The translations under genes were made by a program, and so were the position numbers. A DNA stretch of 5,843 nt from Nitrospira bacterium HGW-Nitrospira-1. Lineage in GTDB: Bacteria > Nitrospirota > Thermodesulfovibrionia > Thermodesulfovibrionales > UBA6898. Positions 4,985-5,843 of the stretch are shown piece by piece. Below the pieces are notes generated by a model that saw nothing but the letters and a program-made list of their open reading frames with translations, made no database searches and had not been told where the DNA came from. Numbering within the stretch: position 1 is the stretch's first letter; the number at the start of each line of letters is the position of its first letter. Location: assembly GCA_002839535.1 (NCBI GenBank), contig PGYF01000067.1, positions 1 to 5,843 of the forward strand. The letters are read 5' to 3'.

Positions 4985-5843
4985 ATGGCAAGACCGTTGA
5001 GGATAGAGTATGAAGGAGCGTTATATCACATCATATCGAGGGGCAATAGGGGTGAGCATATCTTTGCAGGAGATCAGGACAAAGAATACTTCATCGAAAC
5101 ACTTCAAAACGCAGTGGAGAAATACAAGATAGACCTCTACGCTTTCTGCATCATGGGAAACCATTACCATCTACTTCTGACGACGCCATATGGGGAACTT
5201 ACAAAAGCAATGCACTACATAGGGTCAGCCTATGGAAGTTTTCTCAGACGGCAAAAGGGATGGATAGGGCATGTCTTTGCAGGGAGATACAAATCATTGT
5301 GTGTAGAGAAAGAGGGATACCTTCTTGAACTGAGCAGATACATACATTTGAATCCTGTGAGGGCCGGGCTTGCAGAAAAGCCGGAGGGATATAAGTGGAG
5401 CAGCTATGGATACTACATTGGGAAGAAAGAAGAACCTGAATGGCTGAATACGGACTGGCTTTTAGCAGAATATGGAAAGAACAGTAAAGTAGCCTGGAAG
5501 AAATATAAAGGATTTATAGAGGCGGGCGTAGAGAATCCCTCAAAATATCCCAAAGAGGATATCATAGGGCAGGCGATCTTAGGCAGCAAGGAATTCATCA
5601 AGAAGGTCATTAAAGGGATAAAGAGCGGCAGGGGGTCTGAAGAGATAACGGCAAAGAGGAGATACGAAGGCGGGATAGACCTTGAAGAGGTAAGAGATGC
5701 CATATGCAGATATTACAAAGTAAAGGAGATTAGAAATATACCTAAAGAACGACACGGGAGACTGATGTTCATATTCCTGTTAAAGAAGGAGACATCTGCA
5801 TTTAATAGAGAGATAGCAGAGATGACAGGAGGAATCAGTCCCT
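4985..5843 (+). CDS. REP-associated tyrosine transposase (RAYT, HUH Y1 family), cut at the right edge
   Basis: A partial reading frame of 286 codons with no stop before the window ends. Known: these IS200/IS605-related single-strand DNA nucleases nick with a tyrosine and are linked to spread of REP-type palindromes. Seen: the Y1 domain (about 8-145) begins RIEYEGALYHIISRGNRG, has the metal-binding HUH motif His60-Tyr61-His62 in GNHYHLLL, and the catalytic Tyr119 in RYIHLNPVRAGL, which aligns with Tyr115 of E. coli TnpA-REP. A linker with ILGSKEFIKKV (198-208) follows, then IDLEEVRDAICRYYKV (231-246) and the KETSAFNREIAEMTGG part (268-283), resembling the helix-turn-helix region of DnaA domain IV. 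Long-form RAYTs run to roughly 300 aa or more, so perhaps a few tens of residues are missing. The ATG at 4985 gives the family N terminus (MARPLRIEY); no ATG lies upstream in frame after the stop at 4928-4930. Arg codons are almost all AGA/AGG (16 of 18). The gene looks intact as far as visible. Confidence 0.93.
   Translation, partial: MARPLRIEYEGALYHIISRGNRGEHIFAGDQDKEYFIETLQNAVEKYKIDLYAFCIMGNHYHLLLTTPYGELTKAMHYIGSAYGSFLRRQKGWIGHVFAGRYKSLCVEKEGYLLELSRYIHLNPVRAGLAEKPEGYKWSSYGYYIGKKEEPEWLNTDWLLAEYGKNSKVAWKKYKGFIEAGVENPSKYPKEDIIGQAILGSKEFIKKVIKGIKSGRGSEEITAKRRYEGGIDLEEVRDAICRYYKVKEIRNIPKERHGRLMFIFLLKKETSAFNREIAEMTGGISP
5675..5843 (+). other. DnaA domain IV-like region of the RAYT (partial)
   Basis: Residues about 231-286 of the RAYT have the pattern of the DnaA C-terminal DNA-binding domain: an amphipathic helix ending in a YYKVKEI turn, a basic helix with ERHGRLMFIFLL, then NREIAEMTGG where DnaA has its EIG..FG segment before the recognition helix. 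The window stops just before that recognition helix. In the family this region is thought to supply additional DNA binding. The similarity is judged by eye. Confidence 0.6.

Noticed and set aside
5413..5703. 96-codon minus-strand open frame inside the RAYT gene
   Set aside because: It is antisense to the continuous RAYT frame, with low-complexity hydrophobic content and no family match.

Overview
The window reads as ordinary bacterial chromosome with mobile-element sequence at both ends. Three complete plus-strand genes, ilvB (acetolactate synthase large subunit), ilvN (its regulatory subunit) and glgB (glycogen branching enzyme), fill about 196-4718. A fourth plus-strand gene, a REP-associated tyrosine transposase (RAYT, HUH Y1 family), starts at 4985 and runs off the right edge. 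Moderate GC, heavy use of AGG/AGA and ATA codons, dispersed G/C-run palindromes and a long-form RAYT fit an uncultivated Nitrospirota or deltaproteobacterial-type genome. This is an impression from composition and protein flavour, not a proven placement.

Left edge (1-195): two tandem copies of a 23-bp sequence (43-65 and 68-90) lie just before a CA at 96-97. This resembles the multi-repeat terminus of an IS21-like insertion sequence whose body lies left of the window. Right after it come a possible promoter (a TTGACA and a TGGTAAAAT extended -10, badly spaced), a small GNRA-capped hairpin, and the ilvB ribosome binding site.

Middle (196-4718): ilvB and ilvN encode the two subunits of acetohydroxyacid synthase, the first common enzyme of branched-chain amino acid synthesis. 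They are separated by 72 bp holding two mutually exclusive dyads. The usual third gene, ilvC, is absent. glgB follows ilvN after 26 bp, so amino-acid and glycogen genes appear to share a transcript. All expected catalytic residues are present in IlvB and GlgB, and the valine-site residues G14 and N29 are present in IlvN.

Right edge (4719-5843): 266 bp without a gene holds a bulged inverted repeat, a G/C-run palindrome cluster (4870-4915), a GGGGTC motif that may be the left end of the RAYT unit, and an exact consensus promoter (TTGACA, 17 bp, TATAAT). The -10 lies so close to the RAYT ATG that the transcript is predicted to be leaderless. The RAYT has the HUH motif, the catalytic tyrosine and a C-terminal region resembling DnaA domain IV. 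I found no wholly new multigene system; the most interesting parts are the leaderless RAYT with its surrounding repeats and the IS end abutting the ilvB promoter.
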